The notes beneath the pieces were generated by a model, which worked only from the letters and a program-made list of their open reading frames with translations, did no database searches and was not told the origin of the DNA. A DNA stretch of 64,000 nt from Aurantimonas coralicida DSM 14790. Lineage in GTDB: Bacteria; Pseudomonadota; Alphaproteobacteria; Rhizobiales; Rhizobiaceae. Every line of letters begins with the position of its first letter. Positions within the stretch are counted from its first letter, which is position 1. Where the stretch lies: contig NZ_ATXK01000002.1 of NCBI RefSeq assembly GCF_000421645.1, positions 558,001-622,000 of the forward strand. The letters run 5' to 3'. Of this stretch, positions 63,466 to 64,000 are shown one piece after another. Made by a program: the position numbers and the translations under genes.

Positions 63466-64000
63466 GAAGATGCGGCAGCTGGCCGTGGTGCGACGCCTGG
63501 AGGCGGCGGGCTTTCGCGCCTGGCCCGCCTCCTCGACCGGGTTCGACGGCACCTGGGCGGTGCGCGTCACCGCCTCGTTCCCGGCCAAGCGGCTGAACTC
63601 CGTCAATCCGCTCGACCCGTCCGACAATTCCGACATTCCTTCGCGCCTGCAGCGGGCGGCCAAGACCTTTGCCGAGCATGGCCGCTCGATCATGGTCCGC
63701 CAGTCGCCGCTGGCCCCGCCCGACCTCGTCGCCCATCTCGACGAGAAGGGCTGGTCGCGCTTCGACGAATCCCTGGTGATGACCGCCGATCTCGACAGTC
63801 TCGACCTCGCCGGGCAGGTGGATCGCATCCCGATCCGCGACATGAGCCGCTATGTCGAGGCGAGCCTGGCGGTACATGAGCGCGCGGCCGCACTGCGCTC
63901 GGGCCTGACCGGGGTGCTGGAATCGATCCGCCCGCCGACAGGGCTGTTCATCCGCGAGAACAAGGACGGCTCGCCGGTCGCCGTGGCGCTGGCGATCCAC
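63446..64000 (+). CDS. GNAT family N-acetyltransferase (partial, runs off the window)
   Basis: An open frame from ATG 63446 to the last base (185 codons, no stop). It overlaps the argJ end by 20 nt in another frame. The sequence ([20 protein letters not shown] opening, then [20 protein letters not shown], later [16 protein letters not shown] and a [11 protein letters not shown] beta strand reaching the edge) fits the acetyltransferases that sit between argJ and a mutT gene in rhizobia. The acetyl-CoA-binding motif is mostly beyond the window. Confidence 0.82.
   Translation, partial: MAITEAEKMRQLAVVRRLEAAGFRAWPASSTGFDGTWAVRVTASFPAKRLNSVNPLDPSDNSDIPSRLQRAAKTFAEHGRSIMVRQSPLAPPDLVAHLDEKGWSRFDESLVMTADLDSLDLAGQVDRIPIRDMSRYVEASLAVHERAAALRSGLTGVLESIRPPTGLFIRENKDGSPVAVALAIH

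Overview
The window is one stretch of a GC-rich alphaproteobacterial chromosome, most likely Hyphomicrobiales (Rhizobiales). The evidence is gene content and order: the CobS/CobT aerobic cobaltochelatase behind a J-domain gene, tlpA-argH-lptM-lysA-TIGR02302, a CpdR-like regulator beside hpt and ftsEX, the DUF2125 and DUF3108 families, chorismate mutase-hisC-tyrA beside metX-metW, and corC-aroB-aroK facing xerD-accA. Nearly all of it is housekeeping DNA with tightly packed, often 1-8 nt overlapping genes. No rRNA, tRNA or CRISPR array was seen. The last gene (GNAT) runs off the right edge.

Layout. 0-6.2 kb: an AEC permease, a DUF3095 protein, an HNH nuclease, an AlkA-type glycosylase, GluQRS, an EamA exporter and a HIG1-type twin-membrane protein. 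6.2-10.3 kb: an AT-richer accessory insertion that carries a single defence-type gene, a Mrr-like nuclease fused to a STAND NTPase. An IS630-family element has cut that gene in two at a TA dinucleotide; removing the element and one TA restores a 761-codon frame. 10.3-14.8 kb: PduO-type adenosyltransferase, rhomboid protease, etfB, etfA and 3-hydroxybutyryl-CoA dehydrogenase. 14.8-18.6 kb: a second accessory patch with an orphan AbrB-type protein, a small HTH-like protein, a Cas2/VapD-like small protein, a decayed copy of the 3' end of tlpA and a divergent LysR/MFS pair. 18.7-32.3 kb: tlpA, argH, a LptM-like lipoprotein, lysA, TIGR02302, cpdR-like, hpt, ftsEX, YdcF, plsC, chaC and DUF2125. 32.3-37.4 kb: aromatic amino-acid genes (tyrA, hisC, chorismate mutase) diverging from metX-metW. 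37.5-44.4 kb: transporters, an alpha/beta hydrolase next to a membrane-anchored AraC-type regulator, a methyltransferase, gloB, a DUF985 cupin and DUF3108. 44.6-50.9 kb: rpmB, a VUT-family transporter behind a preQ1-I-like riboswitch candidate, the cobS-cobT-phytase-like operon, a J-domain gene and bolA. 51-64 kb: corC, aroB, aroK, a 56-residue membrane protein overlapping xerD, accA, a lipoprotein L,D-transpeptidase preceded by a CtrA-type box, secA, a parvulin isomerase, argJ and a partial GNAT gene.

How the genes work together. Several blocks are functional units: aroB/aroK feed chorismate, which chorismate mutase, TyrA and an aminotransferase (HisC) carry toward tyrosine and phenylalanine; argH and argJ serve arginine; lysA serves lysine; metX/metW serve methionine; CobS/CobT and the adenosyltransferase serve cobalamin; GluQRS and the VUT transporter both relate to queuosine in tRNA. 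The most unusual signals are the IS-split STAND nuclease, the riboswitch candidate, the CtrA box, the tlpA remnant flanking LysR/MFS, and the orphan Cas2-like protein.
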